Part shown: in pieces, positions 52,723 through 62,839 of the stretch
How positions within the stretch are numbered: position 1 is the stretch's first letter
Layout of the letters: each line of letters starts with the position of its first letter
Assembly: GCF_026167525.1 (NCBI RefSeq)
Contig: NZ_CP110679.1
Coordinates: forward strand, 992,001-1,056,000
DNA from: Sphingomonas sp. M1-B02
Lineage (GTDB): Bacteria > Pseudomonadota > Alphaproteobacteria > Sphingomonadales > Sphingomonadaceae
Length of the DNA stretch: 64,000 nt
Reading direction: 5' to 3'
Notes under the pieces: generated by a model
The model's database searches: none
What the model was told of the DNA's origin: nothing
What the model saw: the letters and a program-made list of their open reading frames with translations, nothing else
Made by a program: the position numbers and the translations under genes

Positions 52723-54108
52723 GTGGACCCCATTTTCATCATTCTGGCGATCGCCGCCCTGCTTGCCGGCGTCGCTCTGGGCTGGTTTCTCGGCACCCGC
52801 GGCGCCGCCCAGATGCGCGCCGAGCGCGATGCGCGCGAGGCCGATTTCAAGGCGGCGATCATCGATCTCGCCGGCGCCGAGGAGCGCGCGCGCGAAGTCG
52901 CGACGATCCGCGAGGAAGCCGCCGCCCTTCGCGACGAGCGCGATCTCGCCCGCCTCCAGCTCACCGAATTGCGGACCAAGGCCGAGGCCTTCGAGGCCCG
53001 GCTGATCGAGATGCGCGAGGCCAAGGAAGTGATGGCCGCCCAGTTCGGCGAAGTCGCCAATACATTGCTCGACAAGGCGCAGGAGAAGTTCCTCGAACGC
53101 GCCTCGGCCCGCTTCAAGGAGGCCGAGGAGGTCGCCGGGCTCAACCTTAAATCGATGCTCCAGCCGGTCAGCGAGCGCTTGCTGCGCTACGAGGAGGGCG
53201 TCGCCAAGGTCGAGGCCGAGCGACGCGACGCGTTCGGCGAGCTCAAGGGGCAGATCGAGCAGATGCGGATCGGCCAGGAAAAGGTCAGCAGCGAGGCCGC
53301 CAAGCTGGTCAATTCGCTCCGCAACGCCCCCAAGTCGCGCGGGCGCTGGGGCGAGCAGCAGCTCAAGAATGTGCTGGAGACCTGCGGCCTGTCCGAACAC
53401 ACCGATTTCCAGACCGAAGTGAACGCCGCAAGCGAGGATGGCGGCCGGCTGCGCCCCGATGCGATCGTCCGCGTCCCCGGCGGCCGCGCGCTCGTCATCG
53501 ACGCCAAGGTCTCGCTCAACGCCTATCAGGACGCGTTCGGCGCGGTCGATGATGTCGAGCGGTTCGCCGGGCTCAAGGCGCATGCCGATTCGATGCGCGC
53601 GCACATCAACGGCCTCGGCAACAAGGCCTATTGGAACCAGTTCGAGGATGCGCCCGATTATGTGATCATGTTCGTCCCCGGCGAACATTTCCTCTCCGCC
53701 GCGCTCGAGCACGACCCGACGCTGTGGGATTTCGCCTTCGACAAGCGCGTCCTGCTATCGACCCCGACCAATCTGATCGCGATCGCCCGCACGGTCGCCG
53801 CGGTCTGGCGTCAGGAAAAGCTCGCTAAGGAAGCCCGTCAGATCGGCGAGCTGGGCAAGGAACTGTACGATCGGCTTGCCAAGGCGCTGGGCGACCTGCG
53901 CGTGGTGGGCAGCGGGCTCAACACCGCGGTCAAGAATTTCAATACCTTCGCCAGCAGCCTCGAAAATCGCGCATTGGTGAGCGCGCGCAAGCTCAAGGAG
54001 CTGAACATCGAGACGGGCGCGCGCGAGATCGAGTCGATCCCGCCGATCGAATTGCTGGCGAGCCATGCGGGGGAGCCCGATCTGCCCGAGGTGCGCGCTG
54101 CGGAATGA
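52723..54108 (+). CDS. rmuC: DNA recombination protein RmuC
   Basis: A 461-residue protein limiting inversions at short inverted repeats in E. coli. One N-terminal membrane segment (FIILAIAALLAGVALGWFLG), a long coiled coil (about residues 30-200) and a nuclease-like domain with RGRWGEQQLKNVLE, FQTEVNA, RPDAIVRVPGGRALVIDAKV. The GTG at 52723 has AGGAGG upstream. Its presence is notable next to several palindromes, although that may be chance. Confidence 0.93.
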   Translation: MDPIFIILAIAALLAGVALGWFLGTRGAAQMRAERDAREADFKAAIIDLAGAEERAREVATIREEAAALRDERDLARLQLTELRTKAEAFEARLIEMREAKEVMAAQFGEVANTLLDKAQEKFLERASARFKEAEEVAGLNLKSMLQPVSERLLRYEEGVAKVEAERRDAFGELKGQIEQMRIGQEKVSSEAAKLVNSLRNAPKSRGRWGEQQLKNVLETCGLSEHTDFQTEVNAASEDGGRLRPDAIVRVPGGRALVIDAKVSLNAYQDAFGAVDDVERFAGLKAHADSMRAHINGLGNKAYWNQFEDAPDYVIMFVPGEHFLSAALEHDPTLWDFAFDKRVLLSTPTNLIAIARTVAAVWRQEKLAKEARQIGELGKELYDRLAKALGDLRVVGSGLNTAVKNFNTFASSLENRALVSARKLKELNIETGAREIESIPPIELLASHAGEPDLPEVRAAE

Positions 54109-54123
54109 GCTTTCGCGCCGCGC

Positions 54124-55320
54124 CTATTTGCTGAACTTCGCCGCCAGCTCGACATGGGTCGACCAGCGGAACTGGCCTACCGGCTGGACCCAGTCGAGGC
54201 GGTAGCCGCCTTTGCACAGGGTCTCGGCATCACGGGCGAAGGTGTTGGGATTGCAGGAGACATAGGCGACGAGCGGGGTCTTAGCGGCGGCGATTTCGAT
54301 CACCTGTTCGCGGGCTCCCGCGCGGGGCGGATCGAGGACAGCGAGGTCGAAATTGGCGAGTTCGGTGGCGGTGACCGGGCGGCGGAATAGGTCGCGGTGA
54401 TCGGCGAAAATCGGGCGCTGGGCGCGGGTGCCGGCCGCCTTCAGCGACAGGATCGGATCGCGGGCGGCCTCCGCCGCGTAGACCTTGGCGTCGGCGAAGG
54501 CGAAGGTGAAGGTGCCGAGGCCGGCGAACAGGTCCGCGACGGTGCGCGCGGCGCCGCCGATTTGCTGGACCGCGGCGATCAACGCGGCCTCGCCCTCGGG
54601 CGTCGCCTGGAGGAAGTTGCCGGGGGGGAAGCCGACGGGGACGCCGGCGAGGGTAATGGTGACCGGCTCGGGCTCCCAGCGCGACGTGGGGCCGAAGCCC
54701 TCGTCCATCGCGAAGCGGGCCAGCTTGTGGCGGCTGGCGAAGGCGGTGATCGCCTCGGCGGCGGCGAGGCCCTCGGCTTCCATGCCGTCGATCAGCACGT
54801 CGCGGCCCTGATCGGCCAAAGCGAGGTGGACGTTGACGCGGCGGGTGCCGGGGAGGAGCGCGGCGAGCAGCCCGCGCAAGGGTGCGACGAGCGCGAAGAG
54901 TTCGGGCGCGAGCACCCAGCATTCGTCGAGATCGATCAGCGTGTGGCTGTTCTGCTCGGTGAAGCCCAGCCGGACCTGGCGGCCGCGGCGCTCGGCGTGG
55001 AGGGTGGCGCGGCGGCGGGTGCGCGGGGGCGAGAGGATCGGCGCGCGGATCTCGGTCTCGAGATGATGCGCGGCGAGCGCATCGCGGACGCGATCGACGA
55101 TGAAGCCGCTCCACGATTCGTCGTCGAGATGCTGGAGCTGGCAGCCGCCGCATTCGGGGAAGTGGCGGCAGGGGGGGCGCTGGTGGTGCGGGCCGGGGAG
55201 GACCATGCCCTCCATCGGCACGCGGTCGCCGGGCGCGGTGAAGGGCACGTGGCGGCCGTCGGCGGTCACGCCATCGCCGCGCGCGGCGACGCGGATCACT
55301 TCATCATCGGTTACAGGCAT
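54124..55320 (-). CDS. RumA/TrmA-type class I SAM-dependent RNA methyltransferase
   Basis: A 398-residue enzyme for 5-methyluridine-type RNA methylation. An Fe-S cysteine set CRHFPECGGCQLQH sits near residues 51-64. SAM site VADLFAGLGTFTFAFAD; catalytic cysteine in AYVSCNPNTFARD; DLAVLDPPRAGA. Whether it targets 23S rRNA or tRNA is not decided. The ATG at 55320 overlaps the upstream NAD(P)HX repair gene by 10 bp. Confidence 0.9.
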   Translation of the reverse strand: MPVTDDEVIRVAARGDGVTADGRHVPFTAPGDRVPMEGMVLPGPHHQRPPCRHFPECGGCQLQHLDDESWSGFIVDRVRDALAAHHLETEIRAPILSPPRTRRRATLHAERRGRQVRLGFTEQNSHTLIDLDECWVLAPELFALVAPLRGLLAALLPGTRRVNVHLALADQGRDVLIDGMEAEGLAAAEAITAFASRHKLARFAMDEGFGPTSRWEPEPVTITLAGVPVGFPPGNFLQATPEGEAALIAAVQQIGGAARTVADLFAGLGTFTFAFADAKVYAAEAARDPILSLKAAGTRAQRPIFADHRDLFRRPVTATELANFDLAVLDPPRAGAREQVIEIAAAKTPLVAYVSCNPNTFARDAETLCKGGYRLDWVQPVGQFRWSTHVELAAKFSK

Positions 55321-56717
55321 TCGTCGATCGCTTCCGGTAGCTGGTCGATCAGCCTGTCGGCGAAGAAAGCGGGTCCCGCAAGCCGCGCGGCGCGGGCGTG
55401 GAGCCAGGCGGCGGCTTCGGCGGGGGCGGCCCCCTTCCCGCCTTGCGCGACCTGCGCCGCCACGAGTCCGGCGAGGACGTCGCCGGTGCCGGCGGTGGAG
55501 AGCCAGGGCGAGGCGCCGGCGAGGATGCGGACATCGCCGTTGGGCGCGGCGATGACGGTGTCGGCGCCCTTGTGGACGATCGTCGCGCGGACTTGCGACG
55601 CGGCGGCAAGCGTGCGCTCTATCTTGCTGCCTTCGCCGGGAAACATCCGGTCGAACTCGCCCGAATGGGGGGTCAGCCAGGTGGCGGCGGTGCGGGTGTC
55701 GAGCCACTTGGCGGCGCCGTCGCCGAGCAGGGTCAGCGCGTCGCCGTCGACGATCAGCGGCTTGTTCACCGCGAAGGCTGCGCGCAGGAAGCTTTCGGCC
55801 CTGCGATCGCGGCCGAGGCCGGGGCCGAGCACGACGGCGTCGATCCGGTCCCAGGCGAGGAACTCGGACAGATCGTCGCTGGTGCCGACGCCGCGGCGGA
55901 CCAGGGCGTCGGGGGCGCTGGCCCAGGGCTCGCTGCCGGCAAGGACGACATAGCCCGCGCCGCCGGCCATCGCCGCGCGGGCGGACAGGCGCGCGGCGCC
56001 GGGCATCGCGCCTTCGATCACGGCAACGAGGCCGCGGGTATATTTGTGGCTGTGGACGTGGGGGGTGGCGAGCCTGGGGCGGGCTGCGGTGCGCCACTCG
56101 TCGGGCACCGGGATGCCGATATCGGCGAGGATCAGCTGCCCGCAGCGTTCGAGCCCGCAGTCGAGCAGGTGCGCGGGCTTGAGCGCGCCGAGCGCGATGG
56201 TGGCGTCGATGCCGCGGGGGGCGCCGAGGTCTGCGCCGGTGTCGGTCTCCAGCCCCGAGGGGAGATCGATCGACAGCGTGAAGTCGGCATTGGCGGTGAG
56301 ATCGGCGAACACGGCGGCAAGGCCACGCTCGAGCGGGCGCTCCATGCCGGTGCCGAACAGGCCGTCGACCAGAACGGCGCGCGGGCGCGCGGCGTAGAGC
56401 GAGGTGGTGGGGCCGTTCCACAAGCCGTGCATCCGCTCTGCGGCGCCGGGTTTGGGGGCGCCGGTGGCGACCAAGGCGACGTCGTGGCCCTCCTGCTGGA
56501 GCAGGCGCGCGGCGACATAGGCGTCGCCGCCATTGTTGCCGGGGCCGGCGAGGATGAGGATCGGCCGGCCAATCGCGAAACGGGCGACTTCGCGCGCGAC
56601 CGCGGCGCCGGCGCGCTCCATCAAGGCGTCTTGCGACATGCCGGCGGCGAACAGCGCCTGCTCGGCGAGCCGCATCTCGGCGGCAGTGACGATCGGGGCG
56701 CCGGCGGGAATCGTCAC
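55311..56717 (-). CDS. nnr: Bifunctional NAD(P)HX epimerase / ADP-dependent dehydratase
   Basis: A 468-residue fusion repairing hydrated NAD(P)H. The N-terminal epimerase (about residues 1-205) has ILAGPGNNGGDAYVAARLL. The C-terminal ribokinase-like dehydratase has VLGPGLGRD, PLIVDGDALTLL, WLTPHSGEFDRMF and LSTAGTGDVLAGLVAA. Overlaps the methyltransferase gene downstream and the lipoprotein gene upstream by 4 bp. Confidence 0.95.
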   Translation of the reverse strand: MTIPAGAPIVTAAEMRLAEQALFAAGMSQDALMERAGAAVAREVARFAIGRPILILAGPGNNGGDAYVAARLLQQEGHDVALVATGAPKPGAAERMHGLWNGPTTSLYAARPRAVLVDGLFGTGMERPLERGLAAVFADLTANADFTLSIDLPSGLETDTGADLGAPRGIDATIALGALKPAHLLDCGLERCGQLILADIGIPVPDEWRTAARPRLATPHVHSHKYTRGLVAVIEGAMPGAARLSARAAMAGGAGYVVLAGSEPWASAPDALVRRGVGTSDDLSEFLAWDRIDAVVLGPGLGRDRRAESFLRAAFAVNKPLIVDGDALTLLGDGAAKWLDTRTAATWLTPHSGEFDRMFPGEGSKIERTLAAASQVRATIVHKGADTVIAAPNGDVRILAGASPWLSTAGTGDVLAGLVAAQVAQGGKGAAPAEAAAWLHARAARLAGPAFFADRLIDQLPEAIDECL

Positions 56718-57118
56718 GGCCTGGCCTGGCGGACGGTGGCGGGGAGACGGTAGCGGGCGCCGCCCAGGGCGACTTCGATGCGATCGGGGGCGAGCGGGGT
56801 TACCACCGCCTGCTCGGCGCCGTCCGCCGCAATCACGCCGCGGCCGTCGCGGGTTACCAGCAGGCGGCGGAAGCCGCCGTCGGGGTGGCGCAGGGTGAGG
56901 AACAGGCCGTCCTGCGATTCGACGCGGTCGATCGCGCAGACGAGGGCGAAATCCTCGGTGCCGGGGGGCGCGCAGAGGATCTTGCCTTCGGCTTCGTCGA
57001 CTGCCTTTTGGTGGGCTTGCTGCTTGGCGATCGTGGCCTTGTCGGGGATTTTGCCGTTGCAGGCGGTGAGGAGGAGGAGCGCGGCCAGCAGAGCTCTATC
57101 AGATATCCGCGTATACAT
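56714..57118 (-). CDS. Putative lipoprotein, 134 residues
   Basis: The N-terminus [18 protein letters not shown] is a lipoprotein signal with lipobox LTAC, so the mature protein should start at Cys20. The body is mostly polar with [20 protein letters not shown] and a likely beta-rich end. No family recognised. Its start lies 20 bp inside the ilvD gene and its stop overlaps nnr, so it is part of the ilvD-nnr operon. Envelope location predicted. Confidence 0.8.
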   Translation of the reverse strand: MYTRISDRALLAALLLLTACNGKIPDKATIAKQQAHQKAVDEAEGKILCAPPGTEDFALVCAIDRVESQDGLFLTLRHPDGGFRRLLVTRDGRGVIAADGAEQAVVTPLAPDRIEVALGGARYRLPATVRQARP

Positions 57119-58820
57119 GGCGTTCGGCGCTGGCTCCCGGGTGTGTTACGGCGCCCTTATAGGCGGGGCCGACGGTACGGGAATAGCGCCAGAGCGCGCC
57201 GGACTGGTAATCGTTGACGCGCGGTTGCCAGGCGGCGCGGCGTTCGACGAGGACGTCTTCGGGGACGTCGAGATCGATCGTGCCGGCCTCGGCATCGATG
57301 CGGATCGTGTCGCCGTCCTGCACGAGCGCGATCGGGCCGCCCTCGGCGGCTTCGGGGCCGACATGGCCGATGCAGAAGCCACGGGTGGCGCCGGAGAAGC
57401 GGCCGTCGGTGATGAGCGCAACCTTTTCGCCCAGGCCGAGGCCGTAGAGCGCGGCGGTGGTGGAGAGCATCTCGCGCATGCCGGGACCGCCCTTGGGGCC
57501 TTCGTAGCGGATGACGATGACTTCGCCTTCGTTGATGAGGCGATGCTCGACCGCCTCGAAACATTCCTCCTCGCAGTCGAACACGCGCGCCGGGCCGCTG
57601 AACTGAAGGCGATGCATGCCGGCCACCTTCACGATCGCGCCTTCGGGAGCGAGGCTGCCGCGCAGGCCGACGACGCCACCGGTCGGCGAGAGCGGAGCCT
57701 TCACGTCGTAGATGACCTTTTGATCAGGGTTCCAGGTAACCTGATCGATATTCTCGCCGAGCGTGCGGCCGGTGACGGTCATGCAATTGCCGTCGAGGAA
57801 GCCGCCCGAAAGCATCGTCTTCATCAACATGTAGACGCCGCCGGCCTCGTGCATATCCTTGGCGACATACTTCCCACCGGGTTTCAGATCGGCGATGTAA
57901 GGTGTTGATTTGAAGGCTTCGGCAACGTCGTGGAGATCGAAGTCGATCCCCGCTTCGCTGGCCATTGCCGGTAGATGCAGCGCGGCGTTGGTCGAGCCGC
58001 CGGTGGCCGCCACGACGCGCGCGGCGTTGATGAACGCCTCGCGGGTGCAGATGTCGCGCGGGCGCAGGTTGAGCGCGATCAGTTCCATCACCTGCGCGCC
58101 GGCGGCGACGGCGATCTGCTCGCGCGACTGATAAGGCGCGGGGACCATGTTGCTATTGGGCAGCGAGAGCCCGATCGCCTCGCCGACGCAGGCCATGGTG
58201 TTGGCGGTGAACTGGCCGCCGCAGGCGCCGTGGCCGGGGCATGCGACCTTTTCGAGCGCAGTGAGTTCGGCGACCGGGCAAGTGCCGGCGGCATAGCGGC
58301 CGACCGCCTCGAACACATCGACCACCGTCACATCGCGATTTTCGTAGCGGCCGGGGAGGATCGAGCCGCCGTAAACGAAGATGCTCGGCACGTTGAGGCG
58401 GAGCATCGCCATCATCATGCCGGGGAGCGACTTGTCACAGCCGGCGAAGGCGACCAGCGCGTCATAGCAATGGCCGCGGACCGAGACTTCGACCGAATCG
58501 GCGATGATCTCACGGCTGACGAGCGAGGATTTCATGCCCTGATGGCCCATCGCGATGCCGTCGGTGACGGTGATCGTATTGAATCGGCGCGGCATGCCGC
58601 CGCCGGCGATCACGCCTTCGCGCGCGGCGTCGGCCTGAAAGTTGAGCGTGGTGTTGCAGGGCGCGCTGTCATTGCCCGCGGAAGCGACCGCGACGAACGG
58701 CTTGGCGATATCCTCCTCGGATATGCCCATCGCATAATAATAGCTGCGGTGCGGTGCGCGCTCGGGGCCGACGGAGACGTGGCGGCTGGGCAGGCGGGAT
58801 TTGTCGAATCGTTCACTCAT
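57099..58820 (-). CDS. ilvD: Dihydroxy-acid dehydratase
   Basis: A 573-residue Fe-S enzyme of branched-chain amino-acid synthesis. Cluster cysteines: [21 protein letters not shown] and [19 protein letters not shown]. Also [20 protein letters not shown] near the active site. Full length. First gene of a tight operon leading to the lipoprotein, nnr and the RNA methyltransferase. Confidence 0.97.
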   Translation of the reverse strand: MSERFDKSRLPSRHVSVGPERAPHRSYYYAMGISEEDIAKPFVAVASAGNDSAPCNTTLNFQADAAREGVIAGGGMPRRFNTITVTDGIAMGHQGMKSSLVSREIIADSVEVSVRGHCYDALVAFAGCDKSLPGMMMAMLRLNVPSIFVYGGSILPGRYENRDVTVVDVFEAVGRYAAGTCPVAELTALEKVACPGHGACGGQFTANTMACVGEAIGLSLPNSNMVPAPYQSREQIAVAAGAQVMELIALNLRPRDICTREAFINAARVVAATGGSTNAALHLPAMASEAGIDFDLHDVAEAFKSTPYIADLKPGGKYVAKDMHEAGGVYMLMKTMLSGGFLDGNCMTVTGRTLGENIDQVTWNPDQKVIYDVKAPLSPTGGVVGLRGSLAPEGAIVKVAGMHRLQFSGPARVFDCEEECFEAVEHRLINEGEVIVIRYEGPKGGPGMREMLSTTAALYGLGLGEKVALITDGRFSGATRGFCIGHVGPEAAEGGPIALVQDGDTIRIDAEAGTIDLDVPEDVLVERRAAWQPRVNDYQSGALWRYSRTVGPAYKGAVTHPGASAERHVYADI

Positions 58821-58896
58821 GGCGCAAGCCTATGTCGCGATAGGCATGTTCAGCGCAAGAGAGTTGCCGCAATCGTCGGACGAGGGGAATTACCGG

Positions 58897-59790
58897 TTAG
58901 GCAGTGCCCTGTCCGACCTTCAACAGCGAGGTGGCCAGTGCCTCGAACTCCGGCCGGACCTTATACATGTGCCGATATTGCATGATCTGCTTGCCCACCA
59001 GCCACAGGCGTGATTTGAAATCGAGGTTGCAGAAGGCAGGCAGGAGCGGCTTGTTGAAGGGCGCGGCGTCCGTTCGCTGGAATTCTAGCGCCATGCTGAT
59101 GCGTGGACCGTTGGCGAAGGGGCTGGAAGCGCTGCCCCAATGCAGCACTGCCTGATCCCAGCAGAAAAAGTCGCCCGGCTTCCCGGGCAGCGCGCGGATC
59201 GAGGGATAGTCGATCTTCCAATTCTTGTCTTCTGGGGTGCCGTAGACCGGGTCCCTGCTCTTGGGGAGGACGTACATGCAGCTGGACAGTGGCGTCGCTT
59301 CCGAAAGCGGAATCCAGACCGTCAGGGACAGCGGGTTGCCGTTCACATCCAGCGCGCCATAGCCCTTGTCACGGTGCGGTGACCATCCGGATTCAGATGC
59401 CTTCGGATCGACATGCCACGCCCAGAAATCGGGCAGGATCTGATAGTCACCAAGGAACGGCGTCAAATGCTGGTGCAGCGCGTAAAAGCATTCCCAGGCT
59501 TCGTCGAACAGGAAGATGAACGCCGGGGGGATATCAATCCTGTTGCAGGTCCGAACCGCATCGCCCAGAATTGGCGCGAGGCGCGCGACCGTATCGTCGC
59601 GGTCCTGGAAGTAACCATCGACCTTCATTCGCTCGACATTGAGCGCGAGGCTGTTCCGGGGCGGTGCGTCGAGCGTCTTCTCGCGGAGCTCCTGGCTGAG
59701 CAGCTGGCCGATGTGGAGATTGGGAAAGTGCGCGCGCCAGAAGGCTTCGCTGCCGATATCCCTGGCAATCGTACCCGTAGCGTCCGCCAT
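58897..59790 (-). CDS. Phytanoyl-CoA dioxygenase (PhyH)-like oxygenase
   Basis: A 297-residue putative Fe(II)/2-oxoglutarate enzyme. The metal HxD is in SGWSPHRDKGYG near residue 140 and a distal histidine in WDQAVLHWGS. An arginine for 2-oxoglutarate could be that in NGPRISMALEF. The substrate is unknown. The ATG at 59790 (MADATGTIARD) is the natural start. It stands apart from ilvD by 76 bp. Confidence 0.8.
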   Translation of the reverse strand: MADATGTIARDIGSEAFWRAHFPNLHIGQLLSQELREKTLDAPPRNSLALNVERMKVDGYFQDRDDTVARLAPILGDAVRTCNRIDIPPAFIFLFDEAWECFYALHQHLTPFLGDYQILPDFWAWHVDPKASESGWSPHRDKGYGALDVNGNPLSLTVWIPLSEATPLSSCMYVLPKSRDPVYGTPEDKNWKIDYPSIRALPGKPGDFFCWDQAVLHWGSASSPFANGPRISMALEFQRTDAAPFNKPLLPAFCNLDFKSRLWLVGKQIMQYRHMYKVRPEFEALATSLLKVGQGTA

Positions 59791-60234
59791 GCTTCCTCCA
59801 CCAGAGTGCGGAATAACCGATCCGGCCTGGGGTTTCCAGATCGCCGCTTCACCTATCCGGTGGCGCCAGCCTGCTTTAGCTGCAGCGCGGCGAGCGCATC
59901 GATCGCGACGCGCATCGCCTCACGCAGTCGGAGGGGGCAGGATTAGCGCACGGGCTGCGCCGAAGTCATGGGTGGCAGCGTCGAGCGCTTCACGAGCTGC
60001 GTTCGGGAACGCATTTGCGAGCTTCGAGACGGGCAGGTGCGAGAACCGCGACGGGGCTCTCCTGCCCGATGCGGGTCATGTGCAGGCTCTGCCCCATTGG
60101 AGCAGAGCCTGTCACGCGCATGGCGCAGCATGGCCGGGCCATTGGCGGACGTCCCGCGCCGGGCGTCTGATCCGCTGCAAGGGCGAATAAGCGCGGTTCG
60201 ATAACAAGTTGGCTATAGGGGTGGTAAACGGCGC
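59791..60234. other. Gene-free stretch of about 440 bp
   Basis: Short frames exist on both strands but none has a ribosome site or family resemblance. A minus-strand fragment reading LREAMRVAIDALAALQLKQ (after an in-frame stop) may be a gene relic. A perfect stem-loop with 10-bp arms lies at 60083-60111. Confidence 0.5.
60083..60111. terminator. Perfect 10-bp stem-loop, possible weak terminator
   Basis: CAGGCTCTGC (60083-60092) and GCAGAGCCTG (60102-60111) with a 9-nt loop. On the minus strand it is about 125 nt beyond the ispE stop, and no T-run follows, so its role is uncertain. Confidence 0.35.
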
Positions 60235-61056
60235 TCATACCAAATGGGTTTCGGCGCACCACCAGCCGGGGTGGGCGAGCGCGTGCGCAGCGGCAGCGCG
60301 GGCAGCTTCGCTCTCGAACAAGGCGAAACAGGTGGCGCCGGAGCCGGACATGCGGGCCAGCACGACGCCGGGCTGCGCGGAGAGCGAGGCGAGCACTTCG
60401 CCGATCATGGGAGCGACGGCGCGTGCGGGGGCCTCCAGATCGTTGCGACCCGCGCGCGCGACGTCGAGCAGCGGGCCGTTTGCCATCGGGCCTCGGTCGA
60501 TTCCGTCCCATCGACGGAATATCTCCGCGGTGGAGACCGCGACGCCGGGGTTCACCAGCAGGACCGGGGTGCCGGGCAGGCCCGAAATCGGCTGGAGGCG
60601 CTCGCCCCTGCCCCGCCCGATCGCGGTCTGGCCGAGGAGGCAGGCCGGGACGTCCGAGCCGAGGCTGTCGGCGATGGCGAACAGAGCGGGATCGTCGAGG
60701 GCCACGTCGTGCAGCGTCGCCAGCGCGCGCAGCGTGGCGGCGGCGTCGGCCGATCCCCCGCCGATGCCCGAGGCGACCGGGAGATGCTTTTCCAGCGCGA
60801 TCGCATGCGTGCCACCGCCGAAGCGCTCGGCGAAGCGCGTGGCCGCGCGAGTCACCAGATTGTCGCCCTCGCCTGCGAGCCCGGCGGCGAAGGGACCGCC
60901 AATCGTGAAGCTGGCTTGTTCGGCGGGCGCGACGTGCAGCACGTCCCCCAGCGCGACGAAGGCGAACAGCGTCTCTATCTCATGATAGCCGTCGGCGCGG
61001 CGGGCACGGACGTGGAGCGCCAGGTTGAGCTTGGCGCGGGCAGGTTCGCGGATCAT
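60235..61056 (-). CDS. ispE: 4-diphosphocytidyl-2-C-methyl-D-erythritol kinase
   Basis: A 273-residue GHMP kinase of the MEP isoprenoid pathway. PAKLNL-like start REPARAKLNLALHV, ATP motif HLPVASGIGGGSADAAATL and C-terminal MSGSGATCFALFE. Full length. It begins 6 bp after the ETF-ubiquinone oxidoreductase stop and is probably co-transcribed with it. Confidence 0.96.
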   Translation of the reverse strand: MIREPARAKLNLALHVRARRADGYHEIETLFAFVALGDVLHVAPAEQASFTIGGPFAAGLAGEGDNLVTRAATRFAERFGGGTHAIALEKHLPVASGIGGGSADAAATLRALATLHDVALDDPALFAIADSLGSDVPACLLGQTAIGRGRGERLQPISGLPGTPVLLVNPGVAVSTAEIFRRWDGIDRGPMANGPLLDVARAGRNDLEAPARAVAPMIGEVLASLSAQPGVVLARMSGSGATCFALFESEAARAAAAHALAHPGWWCAETHLV

Positions 61057-61062
61057 GCCGGG

Positions 61063-62712
61063 CTACATGTTCGGATAATTGGGACCGCCGCCGCCTTCGG
61101 GGACGACCCAGTTGATGTTCTGGGTCGGATCCTTGATGTCGCAGGTCTTGCAGTGGACGCAATTCTGCGCGTTGATCTGGAAGCGCAGGTCAGCGCCCTC
61201 CCCCACGACTTCATAGACGCCGGCGGGGCAGTAACGCTGCGCCGGTTCGGCATAGACCGGAAGGTTGTAGCCGATCGGGATGTCCGGATCCTTGAGCGTC
61301 AGGTGCACCGGCTGGTCTTCCGCATGATTGGTGTTCGAGATGAACACCGAGGAGAGCTTGTCGAAGGTCAGCACACCGTCGGGCTTGGGATAGTCGATCG
61401 GCTTCGACTGATCGGCGCGGTGGAGGCTTTCGTGATCGGGGTGGTGCTTCATCGTGAAGGGCCAGCGCAGCCCCAGATGCTCCATCCACATCGCGACGCC
61501 GGCGACGGCGGTGCCCCAGGTGTCGCCGAACTTCTTGACGAGCGGCACGACGTTGCGGACGCCGCGCAGCTCTTTCTCGACCCAGCTTGTTGCATAGGCC
61601 TCCGGGTAGGCCGTGAGCTCGTCCGAGGCGCGATCGGCCTGGATCGCGGCGAAGGCGGCCTCGGCGGCCATCATGCCGGACTTCATCGCGGTGTGCGTGC
61701 CCTTGATCCGCGGCACGTTGAGGAAGCCGGCGGTGTCGCCGATCAACGCCGCGCCGGGCATGACCAATTTGGGCACCGACTGCCAGCCGCCGTCGCTGAT
61801 CGCGCGGGCGCCGTAGGAGACGCGCTTGCCGCCTTCGAGGATCTTGGCGATCTCGGGGTGAGTCTTCCAGCGCTGCATCTCGTGGAAGGGCGATAGCCAG
61901 GGGTTGGTATAATTGAGCCAGACGACGAAGCCGAGCGCGACCTGTCCGTCGGCCTGGTGATAGAGGAAGCTGCCGCCGTTGGTGCCCTCGGTCAGCGGCC
62001 AGCCTTGGGTGTGGATGACTCGGCCGGGGACGTGCTTGGCGGGGTCGATGTCCCACAATTCCTTGATGCCGATGCCGTAAACCTGCGGCTGGGCATTTTC
62101 GCACAGGTTGAACTGGCGCTGGAGCTGCTTGCTGAGATGGCCGCGGACGCCCTCTCCGAAGAAGGTATATTTGGCGTGGAGTTCGAGGCCCGGGGCGTAA
62201 TCGGGCTTGTGGGTGCCGTCGCGCGCGACGCCCATGTCGCCGGTGGCGACTCCCTTCACGCTGCCGTCGTCGTGATAGAGGATCTCGGCGGCGGCGAAGC
62301 CGGGGAAGATTTCGACGCCCAGTTCCTCGGCCTTGCCGGCTAGCCAGCGGCACAGATTGCCGAGGCTGCCGGTGTAGGTGCCCTTGTTGTGGAGGTATGG
62401 CGGGGTGAGGAATTCGGGCATCGCCGCCTTGCCCGTTTTGCTCAGCACCCAATGGTGGTTCTCGGTCACCGGGCATTGGGCGAGCGGGCAATCGTCGCGC
62501 CAATCGGGGAGCAGTTCGTCGAGCGCGCGGGGGTCGATCACGGCGCCCGAGAGGATATGCGCGCCGACTTCGGAGCCCTTTTCGAGGATGCAGACAGACA
62601 GGTCGGAGCCCGCGGCGGCCGCCTGTTGCTTCAGCCGAATCGCCGCGGCCAGCCCTGCGGGGCCGGCGCCGACGATCACGACGTCATAGGGCATCGACTC
62701 GCGTTCGTTCAT
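61063..62712 (-). CDS. Electron transfer flavoprotein-ubiquinone oxidoreductase
   Basis: A 549-residue membrane-associated flavo-iron-sulfur protein passing electrons from ETF to ubiquinone. FAD site VVIVGAGPAGLAAAIRL; ubiquinone/FAD segment LIGDTAGFLNVPRIKGTHTA; C-terminal 4Fe-4S set CVHCKTCDIKDP with an earlier cysteine in RYCPAGVYE. AAGGA lies seven bases before the ATG at 62712. Divergent from the UDG-like gene. Confidence 0.96.
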   Translation of the reverse strand: MNERESMPYDVVIVGAGPAGLAAAIRLKQQAAAAGSDLSVCILEKGSEVGAHILSGAVIDPRALDELLPDWRDDCPLAQCPVTENHHWVLSKTGKAAMPEFLTPPYLHNKGTYTGSLGNLCRWLAGKAEELGVEIFPGFAAAEILYHDDGSVKGVATGDMGVARDGTHKPDYAPGLELHAKYTFFGEGVRGHLSKQLQRQFNLCENAQPQVYGIGIKELWDIDPAKHVPGRVIHTQGWPLTEGTNGGSFLYHQADGQVALGFVVWLNYTNPWLSPFHEMQRWKTHPEIAKILEGGKRVSYGARAISDGGWQSVPKLVMPGAALIGDTAGFLNVPRIKGTHTAMKSGMMAAEAAFAAIQADRASDELTAYPEAYATSWVEKELRGVRNVVPLVKKFGDTWGTAVAGVAMWMEHLGLRWPFTMKHHPDHESLHRADQSKPIDYPKPDGVLTFDKLSSVFISNTNHAEDQPVHLTLKDPDIPIGYNLPVYAEPAQRYCPAGVYEVVGEGADLRFQINAQNCVHCKTCDIKDPTQNINWVVPEGGGGPNYPNM

Positions 62713-62839
62713 CCTCAAATCCTTCGAACTGCTTCCGGGGACGACGCTTCGCGCTTGTGGTCGCGCGTCGGCACCGCCCTGTCCCTGCGTCGATGAAGGC
62801 AGATTGACTGTGGCGTCAACAGGGATTCAAAGGTGGGGT

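Noticed and set aside
54397..55953. Long plus-strand frame opposite the RNA methyltransferase and nnr genes
   Set aside because: Gly/Ala/Glu-rich translation without motifs; the minus-strand genes are certain.
54124..56421. A single 765-codon minus-strand protein covering the RNA methyltransferase and part of nnr
   Set aside because: Residues before MPVTDDEV are a shifted-frame reading of nnr; the methyltransferase starts at 55320.
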